Shown: positions 17,030 through 26,263, numbered from the stretch's first letter. The stretch is 64,000 bases of DNA from CAZTDU01 sp964617355 (GCA_964617355.1 CAZTXP010000037.1:1-64000), one strand, 5' to 3'. A program made the numbers and translations. Notes: generated from the letters alone by a model not told the origin.

Positions 17030-18688
17030 ATGAGCAAGATCACCGTGTACGTCGCCCGCCGCGTCCGCACGATGGACCCCGGTCGCCCCGTCGCCGAGGC
17101 CGTGGCCGTGATGGACGGTCGCGTCGTCTCCACCGGGACCCTCGCTTCGATGAAGCCCTGGCTCGACCGCCACGAGCACGTCATCGACCGCACGCTCGCG
17201 GACAAGGTGATCCTGCCCGGACTGATCGACCCGCACACGCACTTCTCGTGCTCGGCGGGCTACATGTCGCTCACCTACATCGGCCCGATCGAGTCGCCGG
17301 GGCCGGATGGCATCAACCCGCCGCTCTCCACGCACCAGCAGATCATCGACAAGCTGAAGGCCACGCACGCCGCCGAGAAGGATCCGAAGAAGCCGCTGCT
17401 CGCCTGGGGCCTCGACCCGGCCATGCAGGGAGGGCACCTGCACCGCGACGAACTGGACGCGATCACGAAGGACCGGCCGATCTGGGTGATCACCTACGCG
17501 CCGCACTTCGTCTATGTGAACAGCGCCGCGCTCGCGATCTCCGGGGTGAAGCCCGACACCACCATCCACGGCGTCGGCCGCTATCCGGACGGGCGCCTGA
17601 ACGGCGTCTTCGTCGAGATCGAGGCCAAGCGCGCGGTGCTCGGGTCGATGCTGCTCGTGATCCAGAAGGGCGGCGGCGTGGAAGGCATCCGCATGATGGG
17701 CGACACCGCGCGACGCGCCGGCGTCACCACCACCGCCGAGCTGGTGTTCGGCATGATGGACTTCGACCTCGAGTGGCAGGCGCACCAGGAGGCGGTGAAC
17801 GACCCCGCGTTCCCGGTGCGCATGGGTCTCGTGTCGCTGGAAAACCCGCTCTACAAGAAGCACGGCGACCAGTCCGCCGCGTTCCTGCTCGAGATGTCGA
17901 AGCAGAACAACGACAAGCTTTTCTTCCACGGCATCAAGTACCTGTCGGATGGTTCCTTCCCGGCGATGTCGCTGCGCCTCAACTTCCCCGGATACCTCGA
18001 TGGCACGAACGGCGTGCGGAACGACATCCCGTGGGACGAGCTGCCGGCGCGCATGATGCAGTTCTGGAAGGCGGGCATCCAGATCCACTGCCACGCCAAC
18101 GGCGACCAGGCGATCGACGCGTCGCTCAACGCGCTGGCCGCGCTGCAGGCCGCGCACCCGCGGTTCGAACACCGCTTCACCATCGAGCACTACTGCATCA
18201 GCAACACCATGCAGGCGCGGCGCCTGAAGGCGCTGGGCGGCGTGGCGAGCGTGAACCAGTACTTCGCGCACTACCGCAGCCAGATCCACGACAAGGAAGC
18301 CTACGGCCCCGACCGCGCGGAAGCGGTCGGCCGGCTGGCGACGCTCGACCGCGAAGGCGTGATCTTCGCGCTGCACTCGGACTTCTCGCTCGTCGTCGTG
18401 CCGATGCACCCGCTGACCGCGGCGTGGGTGGCGGTGAACCGCATCGCGGCGGATGGAAAAACCGTGGTCGCGCCGGGCGAGCGCATCAGCGTCGAGCGCG
18501 CGATGCGCGCGGTGACGATCGACGCCGCCTACGTCATCGGCATGGAAGACAAGGTCGGCAGCCTCGAACCCGGCAAGCTCGCCGACTTCGCGATCCTCGA
18601 GGAAGACCCCTTCGAGGTCGACCCGATGAAGCTGAAGGACATCCGCGTCTGGGGCACGGCGCTGGGCGGCAAGCTGCAGCCGGCGTGA
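17030..18688 (+). CDS. YtcJ-like metal-dependent amidohydrolase
   Basis: A 552-residue amidohydrolase of the YtcJ type. The metal motif is LIDPHTHFS near residue 65. Further ligands lie in IQIHCHANGDQAI, TIEHYCIS and ALHSDFS, with the closing GSLEPGKLADFAIL typical of the superfamily. A strong GAGGAGG ribosome site precedes the ATG. It is coupled to the next gene, a CobW-type GTPase, by a 4-base overlap, which hints that its metal is delivered by that protein. Substrate unknown; position after soxBDAG suggests an N-acyl or cyclic amide precursor of a methylated amine. Confidence 0.85.
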   Translation: MSKITVYVARRVRTMDPGRPVAEAVAVMDGRVVSTGTLASMKPWLDRHEHVIDRTLADKVILPGLIDPHTHFSCSAGYMSLTYIGPIESPGPDGINPPLSTHQQIIDKLKATHAAEKDPKKPLLAWGLDPAMQGGHLHRDELDAITKDRPIWVITYAPHFVYVNSAALAISGVKPDTTIHGVGRYPDGRLNGVFVEIEAKRAVLGSMLLVIQKGGGVEGIRMMGDTARRAGVTTTAELVFGMMDFDLEWQAHQEAVNDPAFPVRMGLVSLENPLYKKHGDQSAAFLLEMSKQNNDKLFFHGIKYLSDGSFPAMSLRLNFPGYLDGTNGVRNDIPWDELPARMMQFWKAGIQIHCHANGDQAIDASLNALAALQAAHPRFEHRFTIEHYCISNTMQARRLKALGGVASVNQYFAHYRSQIHDKEAYGPDRAEAVGRLATLDREGVIFALHSDFSLVVVPMHPLTAAWVAVNRIAADGKTVVAPGERISVERAMRAVTIDAAYVIGMEDKVGSLEPGKLADFAILEEDPFEVDPMKLKDIRVWGTALGGKLQPA

Positions 18689-19737
18689 GCCTGCGCAGTC
18701 CGATCGGAGTTCCGGCCGCCGATCCGCACGCGGCCAAGCTCGCGGCGTGGGAGATGGTGAGCGGGCTGCTGGAAGCCGCGCGCTTCATCCCCGGCACGCT
18801 GCGCGCTGCGCCGGATTCGCTGCCGTTCACCGTGATCGGCGGCTTCCTCGGCGCAGGCAAGACCACGCTGCTGAACGAACTGCTGGTCGCGCCGCACGGC
18901 CGCCGGCTCGCGGTGCTGGTGAACGACTTCGGCCGCATCAATATCGACGCCTCGCTCGTGCGCTCGCGCACCGAGGACATGATCAGCCTCGAGAACGGCT
19001 GCGCCTGCTGCACCGTGGCGGGCGACCTGACGCGGACGCTCGTGCAGCTCGCGCAGCGCGAAGACCCGCCCGAGGCCATCGTGCTGGAAGCGAGCGGCCT
19101 CGCCGACCCGCGCGGCATCGCGCAGATCGCGCTCGCGAACCCGGCGCTGCGCCTCGACGGCCTGCTGGTGGTGGCGGATGCGGAGACGCTCGCCGCGCGC
19201 GCGGCCGACACCGCGACCGGCGCCGCCTTCCGCGCGCAGCTGGACGCCGCCGACCTCGTGGTGCTGTCGAAGCTCGACCTGCTGGATGACGCCGGCCGCG
19301 CCGCCGCGCGCGCGTGGCTCGCCGCCGCCCTACCCGGCCGCCCGGTCGTGGACGCCGACCGCGGCCGCATCCCGGTGGAGGTCGCGCTCGGTATCCACAG
19401 CGGCCGCGACCTGCGAAGCGAGAAGCCGGTGCCGCCGGTGCATGCCGCGGGCATCGCCAGCTGGAGCGTGCTCTGCGAGGGCGCGCTGGACGCGGCGAAG
19501 CTCGATGCAATGCTCGCCGCGCTGCCCGCGACGCTGTTGCGCGCGAAGGGGGTGCTGCACCTCGCGGACGACCCGATGCACCGCGCCGTCTACCAGCGCG
19601 TCGGCGCGAGAGCGAACCGCACGCGCGGTGAATCGTGGGGCGCGGACACGCCGCACTCGCGGCTCGTCTGCATCGGCCCCGAAGGCGCGCTCGACGACGC
19701 CGAACTTCAACGCCGGCTCGACGCCTGCCGCGCCTGA
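18685..19737 (+). CDS. CobW/COG0523-type GTPase (metallochaperone family)
   Basis: A 350-residue G3E GTPase. It has Walker A GFLGAGKTTLLNE, the metal-binding motif GCACCT (CxCC), the switch segment EASGLADPRG and the guanine-specificity motif SKLD. A C-terminal CobW domain follows (WSVLCEGALD...RAKGVLHLADD). It starts at a GTG overlapping the amidohydrolase stop (GTGA); an alternative ATG lies 23 codons in. Members deliver Zn, Co or Fe to partner enzymes. Coupling to a metal-dependent amidohydrolase makes that enzyme the likely client. Confidence 0.85.
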   Translation: MSLRSPIGVPAADPHAAKLAAWEMVSGLLEAARFIPGTLRAAPDSLPFTVIGGFLGAGKTTLLNELLVAPHGRRLAVLVNDFGRINIDASLVRSRTEDMISLENGCACCTVAGDLTRTLVQLAQREDPPEAIVLEASGLADPRGIAQIALANPALRLDGLLVVADAETLAARAADTATGAAFRAQLDAADLVVLSKLDLLDDAGRAAARAWLAAALPGRPVVDADRGRIPVEVALGIHSGRDLRSEKPVPPVHAAGIASWSVLCEGALDAAKLDAMLAALPATLLRAKGVLHLADDPMHRAVYQRVGARANRTRGESWGADTPHSRLVCIGPEGALDDAELQRRLDACRA

Positions 19738-19749
19738 ACTAGCGCAGCC

Positions 19750-20916
19750 TCATCGCAACTTCGCCGGCAGCCGCGACGCCACCGCGATCCCGGCGACGTT
19801 GATGCCGGCCGCGATCAGCACCGCGGCGACGTAGCCCTGCGTGCGGTCGAAGAGCCAGCCGGCAATCACCGGCAGCGTCACCGCGCCGACGCACCACGCG
19901 ATGTAGAGCCGCGCGGCGACCGCGCCGACCTGCGACTTGTCCCAGTAGCGCGCGATCGCGGCCGCGGTGAGGCCGGAGGTGAAGCCGTAGCCCATGCCGA
20001 TCATCGCCAGCGCCGGCACCGCGACGAGCGCGTCGGGCACGAGCGTGAGCAGCACGCCGCCGGCGAGCGCCCACGCGTTCGCGAACATCGCGACCCACGG
20101 CACCGGGAAACGGTCCACCAGCCAGCCGCCGGCGATGCGCGCCGCCGCGATCGCGCCGGTGATGAAGGTCGTCGCGCCCACCGCGAGCGCGGTGCCGCCG
20201 CCGTAGGCCTTGACGATCGCCGCGGCCTGGCTCATCACCATCAGCCCCGAGGCTGCGGCGAGGAAGAAAGCGGTGCCGAGGATCCACAACACGCGCCCGT
20301 GGCCGGCCGCGGCGGCGGAGCCCGAGGCCGAACGACCGCGCGTCTCCACGCGCGAGAGCACGTACAGTGCGGCGGCGGTCGCACCGGAGCAGAAGAGGAA
20401 CGCGCCGATCGCGCCCAGCGTCGCCTCGAGCCCGAAGCGCTCGAGGCTCCAGCCGAAGAGCGGCGCGCCCACCATCGCGCCGAGCGGGTAGTGGCTGACG
20501 ATGTAGCCGTTGACGAGACCGCTCGGTTTCGCCATCAGCGCGTTCACGCACTGCTGGTTCAGCGTGAACGCGATGCCGGCCGAAAGCCCGAACAGCACGC
20601 CGAAGCCGACGAGCACCTGCGCGTAGCTCGTGCCCGCGGCGGCGAGCGCGATGCCGGCAGCGCCGAGCGTGCCGCAGCCGAGCGCGATCAGCGACGGCGG
20701 CAGCACGCGGTACAGGCGTGGCGACACGTTCATGCCGACGGTGAGCGTGATCGTCGCCAGCGCGAACACCGCGCTCATCTGCGCGCGGCCGACGCCCAGC
20801 TTCGCCTCGAGCGCGACGAGGAACACGCTGAACGCGTAGATCGTGCCGTAGGGCACGTTCAGCACGGTCGCCGCCGCGATCGCGGCGGCGAGGCGCCGGC
20901 CCGGCGTCATCGCCAT
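19750..20916 (-). CDS. MFS transporter, OFA-like
   Basis: A 388-residue 12-helix major facilitator. The N-terminus reads LNVPYGTIYAFSVFLVALEAKLGVGRAQMSAVFALA, typical of oxalate/formate-antiporter-like members. It converges on the CobW gene with a 12-base gap. Two adjacent in-frame ATGs (20916 and 20910) are possible starts. Substrate unknown. Confidence 0.85.
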   Translation of the reverse strand: MAMTPGRRLAAAIAAATVLNVPYGTIYAFSVFLVALEAKLGVGRAQMSAVFALATITLTVGMNVSPRLYRVLPPSLIALGCGTLGAAGIALAAAGTSYAQVLVGFGVLFGLSAGIAFTLNQQCVNALMAKPSGLVNGYIVSHYPLGAMVGAPLFGWSLERFGLEATLGAIGAFLFCSGATAAALYVLSRVETRGRSASGSAAAAGHGRVLWILGTAFFLAAASGLMVMSQAAAIVKAYGGGTALAVGATTFITGAIAAARIAGGWLVDRFPVPWVAMFANAWALAGGVLLTLVPDALVAVPALAMIGMGYGFTSGLTAAAIARYWDKSQVGAVAARLYIAWCVGAVTLPVIAGWLFDRTQGYVAAVLIAAGINVAGIAVASRLPAKLR

Positions 20917-20935
20917 GCGGGTGCGGCGGCCGGGC

Positions 20936-22384
20936 TCAGTCGTAGCCGGGCGGCGGCTCGAAGGTGCGCAGATGGCGTTCCATCAACCGCGCGACGCCCA
21001 TCGTGACGCGGTCGCCGTACTGCGGGCCGACGATCTGCACGCCCACGGGAAGGTTCTCTTTCGTGCGCGCGATCGGCGCCACCGTACCCGGCAGGTAGAA
21101 CGCGCCGCTCCAGCCCGCCCAGAACATCTGCTGCGTCGAGGGCTGCGGCTGGCCGTTGACGTCGATCATGCGCTCCCAGCGCTCGCCGGCGGTGTTCTGC
21201 TTGAACGCGGCGGTGGCCGCGGCGGGGCAAAGCAGCACGTCCCAGTCGCGGTAGAACTCCGCCCACGCGAGGCGCATCTGGTGGCGGCGGTTCGACGCGA
21301 CCAGCCAGTCCTTGTGCAGCGCCAGCGTGCCGCGCGAGGCCATCGCCTCGTAGGCCTTGCTGTCGCGCGTGTGCGACGAGCGGATCACCTGCCACTTGGC
21401 GAGGTCCTTGCCCGCGACGCGCGCCGACGTGGCGGCGCGCAGCAGCAGCACGAACACCTCCCACGCTTCCTGCTCGTCGATCGCGGGGCGCGCCTTGAAC
21501 GACACCTTGGCCCCCAGTTTCGCCATCGCGCGACCGAGCGCCTCGATCTCGCGCGACACGCTCGCGTCCACCGGTGCGACGCTGCTGGTCGGCATCACCG
21601 CGACGCGCAGGCCCTTGAAGGATTTCGGCGCCGCGCGCAGCGGCGCGAGGCTCCAGCCTTTCGCATCGACCTCGTCCGGCCCGGCGATCAGGTCGAAGGC
21701 GAGCTGCAGGTCCTCGGCGCTCCTCGCGAGCGGGCCGATCACCGAGATGTCGGGCGTGCCGACGCCGCCGGGCAGCGCGTGGCCGTTCATCGCACACACG
21801 CCCCACGTGGGCTTGTGGCCGTAGACGCCGCAGTAGTGCGCCGGGCCGCGGATCGACGCGCCGATGTCGCTGCCCAGTTCCAGCCCGGTGAGGCCGGCGG
21901 CGAGCGCCGCGGTCGCGCCGCCCGACGAGCCGCCCGGCGTGCGCGTCACGTCCCACGGATTGTTCGTGGTGCCGTAGACCGGGTTGTAGGTCTGCCAGTC
22001 GGCGAGCATCACCGGCACGTTCGACTTGCCGAAAACGTTCGCGCCGGCGGCCTTGAGGCGCGCCACCGCGAGCGCGTCGATCTTCGGGACGTTGCGCTTC
22101 AGCTCGAGCAGGCCCCACGTCGTCGGCATGCGCGCGACGTCGAAGGACTCCTTCACCGTCATCGGCAGGCCGTGCAGCGGCCCGCGCGCGCCGCGCGCCT
22201 TGTCCGCGGCCTTCGCGCGCTGGCGCCCGCCGTCGAGGTCGAGCACGCAGAGCGCGTTCAGCGCCGGGTTGTGGCGCGCGATGCGCTCGGCGTAGAGGTC
22301 GAAGAGTTCGAGCGCGCCGAGCTTCTTCGCGCGCAATGCCCGCGCGAGTTTCGTGGCGGACCAGAAGGCGGGATTGGAGGACAT
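20936..22384 (-). CDS. Amidase signature family enzyme
   Basis: A 482-residue amidase. The Ser-cisSer-Lys triad is visible: Lys in MTVKESFD, cis-Ser in TPGGSSGGATAALAAG, nucleophile Ser in GSDIGASIRGPA. Length and layout are those of amide- or carbamate-hydrolysing family members. The upstream frame extension is rejected because MSSNPAFWSATKLARALRAKK is the normal N-terminus. It lies 20 bases from the MFS gene on the same strand, so the two may be co-expressed. Substrate unknown. Confidence 0.88.
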   Translation of the reverse strand: MSSNPAFWSATKLARALRAKKLGALELFDLYAERIARHNPALNALCVLDLDGGRQRAKAADKARGARGPLHGLPMTVKESFDVARMPTTWGLLELKRNVPKIDALAVARLKAAGANVFGKSNVPVMLADWQTYNPVYGTTNNPWDVTRTPGGSSGGATAALAAGLTGLELGSDIGASIRGPAHYCGVYGHKPTWGVCAMNGHALPGGVGTPDISVIGPLARSAEDLQLAFDLIAGPDEVDAKGWSLAPLRAAPKSFKGLRVAVMPTSSVAPVDASVSREIEALGRAMAKLGAKVSFKARPAIDEQEAWEVFVLLLRAATSARVAGKDLAKWQVIRSSHTRDSKAYEAMASRGTLALHKDWLVASNRRHQMRLAWAEFYRDWDVLLCPAAATAAFKQNTAGERWERMIDVNGQPQPSTQQMFWAGWSGAFYLPGTVAPIARTKENLPVGVQIVGPQYGDRVTMGVARLMERHLRTFEPPPGYD

Positions 22385-22424
22385 CGCGGCATTATGCCGC
22401 TCGCGCGCGACCCGATCGCGAAAT

Positions 22425-23402
22425 TCAGTCCGGCGTGATCTCCAGAATGACGTTGCCCCGCTTGCGCCACGTGTCGACGTAGGCGTGCGCCTCCGCGATG
22501 CGTTCGAACGCGTAGCGGCGGTCGATGACCGGCCTGAACTCGCCCGTGTCCGCGAGCCGCGCGAGGAACCGCAGGTCTTCGGCGCGCTCGGGCGCCGGGC
22601 CCGCGACGACCCGCCGGGAGTCGGTGAGCGCAACCAGCGGGGCCGCGAGCATCTGTGGCAAGGAGGCCTCCACCAGCAGCAGCCGGCCGCCGGGCCTAAG
22701 GGCTTGCCGGCAGCGCGCGAAGCCCGCCGTCCCGACCGTGTCGACGATCACGTCGTAGGCGGCGCGTTCGCGCGCGAAGTCCTCGCGCGCGTAGTCGATG
22801 GCGCGCGTCGCGCCGAGCGATCGCGCGAGGCCGACGTTCGCGCCGCTGCAGACGCCGGTGACTTCGGCGCCGAAGCGGACCGCCAGCTGGATCGCAGCCG
22901 TGCCGACGCTGCCGGACGCGCCATGGACGAGCACGCGCTCGCCGGCACCGAGCTTCGCTCGCCGGAAGAAGCCCAGGACCGTCGTGCCGCCGAACGGGAT
23001 CGCCGCCGCCTCGGCGTATCCCAGCGCGGCCGGGGCGAGGGCCAACGCGGCATCCTCTCGGATGCACGCGAACTGCGCGTGGCAGCCCATCCGCGCGCCG
23101 CGCATCCCGAACACGCGGTCCCCGACCTTGAACCTCGTGACGCTGCGACCCACCTCGACGACGTCCGCGGCGAAGTCGACCCCGAGGATCGGCTGTCGCG
23201 GGCGACGCGCGCCGAAGGCGAGACGCGCGACGAGGCCGAAGCCGCGAGGCATGTCGAAGCTGCGCACGCGGCGGTCGGCGGAACTGACCGTCGCCGCGCG
23301 AATCCGCAGCAGCAGTTCGCGCTCGCCGGGCGACGGCGTCGGCACTTCGGCGATCTCGAGCACCGAAGGCGGGCCGTAGTTCCTGCAGAGCGCCGCCTTC
23401 AT
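22425..23402 (-). CDS. NAD(P)-dependent quinone-reductase-like MDR oxidoreductase
   Basis: A 325-residue zinc-independent medium-chain dehydrogenase/reductase. The N-terminal GroES-like domain contains GVDFAADVVEVGRSVTRFKVGDRVFG and the Rossmann motif is HGASGSVGTAAIQLA. The start MKAALCRNYGPPSVLEI is typical. It overlaps the stop of the small lipoprotein gene by four bases. Confidence 0.88.
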   Translation of the reverse strand: MKAALCRNYGPPSVLEIAEVPTPSPGERELLLRIRAATVSSADRRVRSFDMPRGFGLVARLAFGARRPRQPILGVDFAADVVEVGRSVTRFKVGDRVFGMRGARMGCHAQFACIREDAALALAPAALGYAEAAAIPFGGTTVLGFFRRAKLGAGERVLVHGASGSVGTAAIQLAVRFGAEVTGVCSGANVGLARSLGATRAIDYAREDFARERAAYDVIVDTVGTAGFARCRQALRPGGRLLLVEASLPQMLAAPLVALTDSRRVVAGPAPERAEDLRFLARLADTGEFRPVIDRRYAFERIAEAHAYVDTWRKRGNVILEITPD

Positions 23403-23608
23403 GGCGACGAGGTCCGGCTCCGCTCGTAGGCGCCGAAGTCCTGCCGGTTGAGCTGCGCTTCGCAGCGTTCGCGTTCCGAGGACGGCAACACCTGGCACGC
23501 GTTCCTCGCAGCCGCCTGCAGGCCGTCATACCACGCGCGGGTCGAGCATCCCGTCGCGGCCAGGGCGGCAAGTACGGCGAGCACGGCGGCTCGATGGCGG
23601 GTCGGCAT
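23399..23608 (-). CDS. Small predicted lipoprotein
   Basis: A 69-residue protein with a lipoprotein signal (hydrophobic stretch, lipobox LAATGC) followed by a short hydrophilic tail with two cysteines. It begins MPTRHRAAVLAVLAALA and its last codons overlap the oxidoreductase start. No function recognised. Confidence 0.65.
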   Translation of the reverse strand: MPTRHRAAVLAVLAALAATGCSTRAWYDGLQAAARNACQVLPSSERERCEAQLNRQDFGAYERSRTSSP

Positions 23609-23643
23609 TGCGCGTTCTCCGGTAGCGGACGGCGTCGGTGCGG

Positions 23644-23865
23644 CTACTTCGCGTCGTCGCCGTCCGGCACGTACGCCAGCAGGTCGCCGGGCTGGCAATC
23701 GAGATACGCGCAGATGGCCTGCAGCGTGTCGAAGCGGATGCCCTTCACCTTGCCCTGCTTTAGCAGCGACAGGTTGGCCTCGGTGATCCCGACGTGCGCG
23801 GCGAGGTCCTTCGACTTCACCTTGCGCCGCGCGAGCATCACGTCCAGCTGGACGACGATCGGCAT
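23644..23865 (-). CDS. Short XRE-family regulator (YozG-like)
   Basis: A 73-residue Cro/CI-type helix-turn-helix protein (KDLAAHVGITEANLSLLKQGKVKGIRFDTLQAICAYLD). It consists of the DNA-binding domain only. It is nine bases downstream of a DUF2975 membrane-protein gene, a recurrent pairing in bacteria, and probably represses the shared promoter. Confidence 0.88.
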   Translation of the reverse strand: MPIVVQLDVMLARRKVKSKDLAAHVGITEANLSLLKQGKVKGIRFDTLQAICAYLDCQPGDLLAYVPDGDDAK

Positions 23866-23874
23866 CGGCGCGGG

Positions 23875-24432
23875 TCAGACGAACGCCGCGTTTTCCTCGG
23901 CCAGCGCCCGACCCTGCCCGATCACGGTGGCCATCACCCACACCATGCCGGCGAAGAACAGGGTGAAGACCTGGTCGGTGCCGAAGCTGATCGCGAGATG
24001 CCGCGCGCCGGGCGGATTGTGGAAGGTCAGCACCACGGAGGTCGCCGTGGCCGCCACCATGCTCGCGGCGACGGACACCGATACCCAGCCGGCGAAGCGA
24101 CGCAGGCAGCGCACGGTCGCCGCGGTGAACACCTCGCCCGCCTCGAACAGGCGGAAGCACGCGCGCGCCTGCCAGAGCCCGGCGCAGAAGAAGAGCAGCG
24201 GCACGAACGTGACGACCGCGCCCGCCCAGCGCTGCGCGGACGTCAGCGGCGCGCGAATGGCGTCCACCGGCAATTGCGCACGCAACGCGAGCTGCGCCGG
24301 ATCCGCCCACTGCCAGTAGGCGATCGCCAGGATCGGCAGCAGGACGATGAGCAGAAGGCAGGCGCGAGCCATCCACCAGCTCAGGCGTCGCAGGTTCTGC
24401 GCAGGGCTGTTTGTAGCAGTGATCGAGTTCAT
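23875..24432 (-). CDS. DUF2975-family membrane protein
   Basis: A 185-residue integral membrane protein with four hydrophobic segments. The segments RLFEAGEVFTAATVRCLRRFAGW and TDQVFTLFFAGMVWVMATVIGQGRALAEEN are the usual DUF2975 features. It is the first gene of a two-gene operon with the XRE regulator, under the promoter at 24486-24514. Function unknown; related pairs are thought to sense membrane or growth state. Confidence 0.85.
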   Translation of the reverse strand: MNSITATNSPAQNLRRLSWWMARACLLLIVLLPILAIAYWQWADPAQLALRAQLPVDAIRAPLTSAQRWAGAVVTFVPLLFFCAGLWQARACFRLFEAGEVFTAATVRCLRRFAGWVSVSVAASMVAATATSVVLTFHNPPGARHLAISFGTDQVFTLFFAGMVWVMATVIGQGRALAEENAAFV

Positions 24433-24485
24433 CGCGCGCCTTTCTTCTATGTGGCCGAGGTGGCCAAAATTTTCTGTTGGATGAC

Positions 24486-24514
24486 AATATATTATCGTTT
24501 TACAATAAATTCAA
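24486..24514 (-). promoter_or_regulatory. Promoter with embedded operator for the DUF2975/XRE operon
   Basis: On the minus strand a -35 TTGAAT (24514-24509) and a -10 TATATT (24491-24486) are separated by exactly 17 bases. The spacer is an inverted repeat, TTATCG-N5-CAATAA in plus orientation (24492-24508). The block is an AT-rich island in GC-rich DNA. The XRE protein of the operon is the likely ligand. Confidence 0.6.
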
Positions 24515-24534
24515 TCCTTCCTTCCCTAGACTTC

Positions 24535-25137
24535 ATGCCCCGCTCCGCGGTTCTCTCCTGTGCCGTCCTCGCGATTGCCGCGACGCTCGCCGCCTGCAGC
24601 GGCGTCCCGCTGCGCTCCATGCCGCGCCTGATGTCGCTGCCGGGCACGCTGCTCGACCTCGATCCCGCGCAGTTCATGCTTGCGATCCAGGTCGACGCGC
24701 GCATGGCGCCGCCGCCCGACGCCGCGCCCGTCATGCGCGTGCACTTGCGTCCGCGCGAAGCAGGCGCGTTCGAGGCCCTGCAGAAGGACCTGCCGATGCG
24801 ATTCGCGACGGCGTCGGGCAGCGAAGCCGCGGCCCAGGGCCTGCCGCCCGCACGCGCGCAACGGCGCTGGCTGCTCTACCGCTTCGCGCCGGAAGCGCAG
24901 GCCGAGCTCGCGCGCCTCCAGCAATCGATCCGGCACCTGCGCGCCGGCGGCGGTCCGGGCGGCAGCGTCGCGATCGGCATCGCGCAGGAAGGCATCGCGG
25001 CGCGCGACCCGGTGTTCGCCGATACGCGCTGGGAGACATGGCTGCAGACCTCGACGCGCGAGGGCTTCTACGAAGTGTGGTCCGGAACGGTTGCGGAACT
25101 GCTGCAGCAGGCTATGGAGGCGCGCCGGCAGCCATAG
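24535..25137 (+). CDS. Predicted lipoprotein of unknown function
   Basis: A 200-residue protein with signal MPRSAVLSCAVLAIAATLAACSG (lipobox LAAC). The mature part mentions no known motif; it is rich in arginine and alanine and ends RRQP. It is divergent from the DUF2975 operon and followed after 13 bases by the DauA-like gene. Confidence 0.65.
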   Translation: MPRSAVLSCAVLAIAATLAACSGVPLRSMPRLMSLPGTLLDLDPAQFMLAIQVDARMAPPPDAAPVMRVHLRPREAGAFEALQKDLPMRFATASGSEAAAQGLPPARAQRRWLLYRFAPEAQAELARLQQSIRHLRAGGGPGGSVAIGIAQEGIAARDPVFADTRWETWLQTSTREGFYEVWSGTVAELLQQAMEARRQP

Positions 25138-25150
25138 TATCGTCCCCGCG

Positions 25151-26263
25151 ATGTCCCTAGCGAAGCCAGAAGTGCTGATCGTCGGCGCCGGGATCGCCGG
25201 CGCATCGGCGGCGCATTTCCTCGCGCCGCACGCCAAGGTCACGGTGCTGGAGCGCGAGGACCAGCCGGGGTATCACTCCACCGGACGGTCGGCCGCGCTC
25301 TACGCCGCCGCCTACGGCAACGCGCCGGTGCGCGCGATCACGCGCGCGAGCCGGCCGTTCTTCGACTCGCCGCCCGCTGGATTCACGTCGTCGCCTCTGC
25401 TCTCGCCGCGCGGCATGCTGTTCTTCGCGCGCGAGGACCAAGGCACGCTCCTCGAGGAGCACGTGCGCGAGCACGAAGCCACCGGCGCACACCTTAAGCC
25501 GCTCACGGGCGCCGAGGTGCGCAGGCTCGTACCGGCGCTGCGCGAATCGCACTCGTTCGCAGGCCTCCTCGACGAGGAATCCGAGGACATGGACGTGAAC
25601 GCGATCCACCGCGGTTTCCTGCGCGGTATCACGGTGGTGCGCAATGCCGAGCTGCGCCGCGCCGAGCGCGTCGCGGGGCGCTGGCGCGTCAACACCTCGG
25701 CGGGCGTATTCGAGGCAGACGTGCTCGTCAACGCGGCCGGCGCGTGGGTGGACGAGGTCGCGCGCGCCTGCGGCGTGGCGCCGATCGGCATCCAGCCGCT
25801 CAGGCGCACCGCGATCGTGTTCGACTGCGGGCGCTGGAACGGCGCCGCCGAATGGCCGATGGCGATCGACGCCACCGAGACGCTGTACTTCCGCCCCGAG
25901 GCCGGACGCTTCCTTGCTTCTCCCGCGGACGAAGTGCCTTCCGCGCCGTGCGATGCGCAGCCGGATGAGCTGGATGTCGCCGCGCTCGTCGAGCACCTTC
26001 AGCAGGCGACGAACTTCGACGTGAAACGCCTCACCGCGCGCTGGGCAGGCCTGAGGAGCTTCGTCGGCGACCGCACGCTGGTCGCCGGGTTCGACCGCCG
26101 CGAGCCGGGCTTCTTCTGGGTCGCCGGGCAGGGCGGCTACGGCATCCAGACCAGCCCGGCGATGGGCATGGCGGCGGCGGCGCTGGTGCTGGGGCGTGAA
26201 CTGCCCGCCGTCCTGCGCGACAATGGGGTCACCCCGGACATGCTCTCCCCCACCCGCCTGTGA
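25151..26263 (+). CDS. FAD-dependent D-amino-acid dehydrogenase, DauA-like
   Basis: A 370-residue flavoprotein. The opening VLIVGAGIAGASAAHFLAPHAKVTVLEREDQPGYHSTGRSAA and the end GFFWVAGQGGYGIQTSPAMG...MLSPTRL closely follow D-arginine dehydrogenase of Pseudomonas as I remember it (LEREAQPGYHSTGRSAA; GYGIQTSAAMG; MLSPRRL). A broad D-amino-acid to 2-oxoacid activity with a quinone-type acceptor is expected. It is coupled to the next gene by an overlap. Confidence 0.8.
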   Translation: MSLAKPEVLIVGAGIAGASAAHFLAPHAKVTVLEREDQPGYHSTGRSAALYAAAYGNAPVRAITRASRPFFDSPPAGFTSSPLLSPRGMLFFAREDQGTLLEEHVREHEATGAHLKPLTGAEVRRLVPALRESHSFAGLLDEESEDMDVNAIHRGFLRGITVVRNAELRRAERVAGRWRVNTSAGVFEADVLVNAAGAWVDEVARACGVAPIGIQPLRRTAIVFDCGRWNGAAEWPMAIDATETLYFRPEAGRFLASPADEVPSAPCDAQPDELDVAALVEHLQQATNFDVKRLTARWAGLRSFVGDRTLVAGFDRREPGFFWVAGQGGYGIQTSPAMGMAAAALVLGRELPAVLRDNGVTPDMLSPTRL

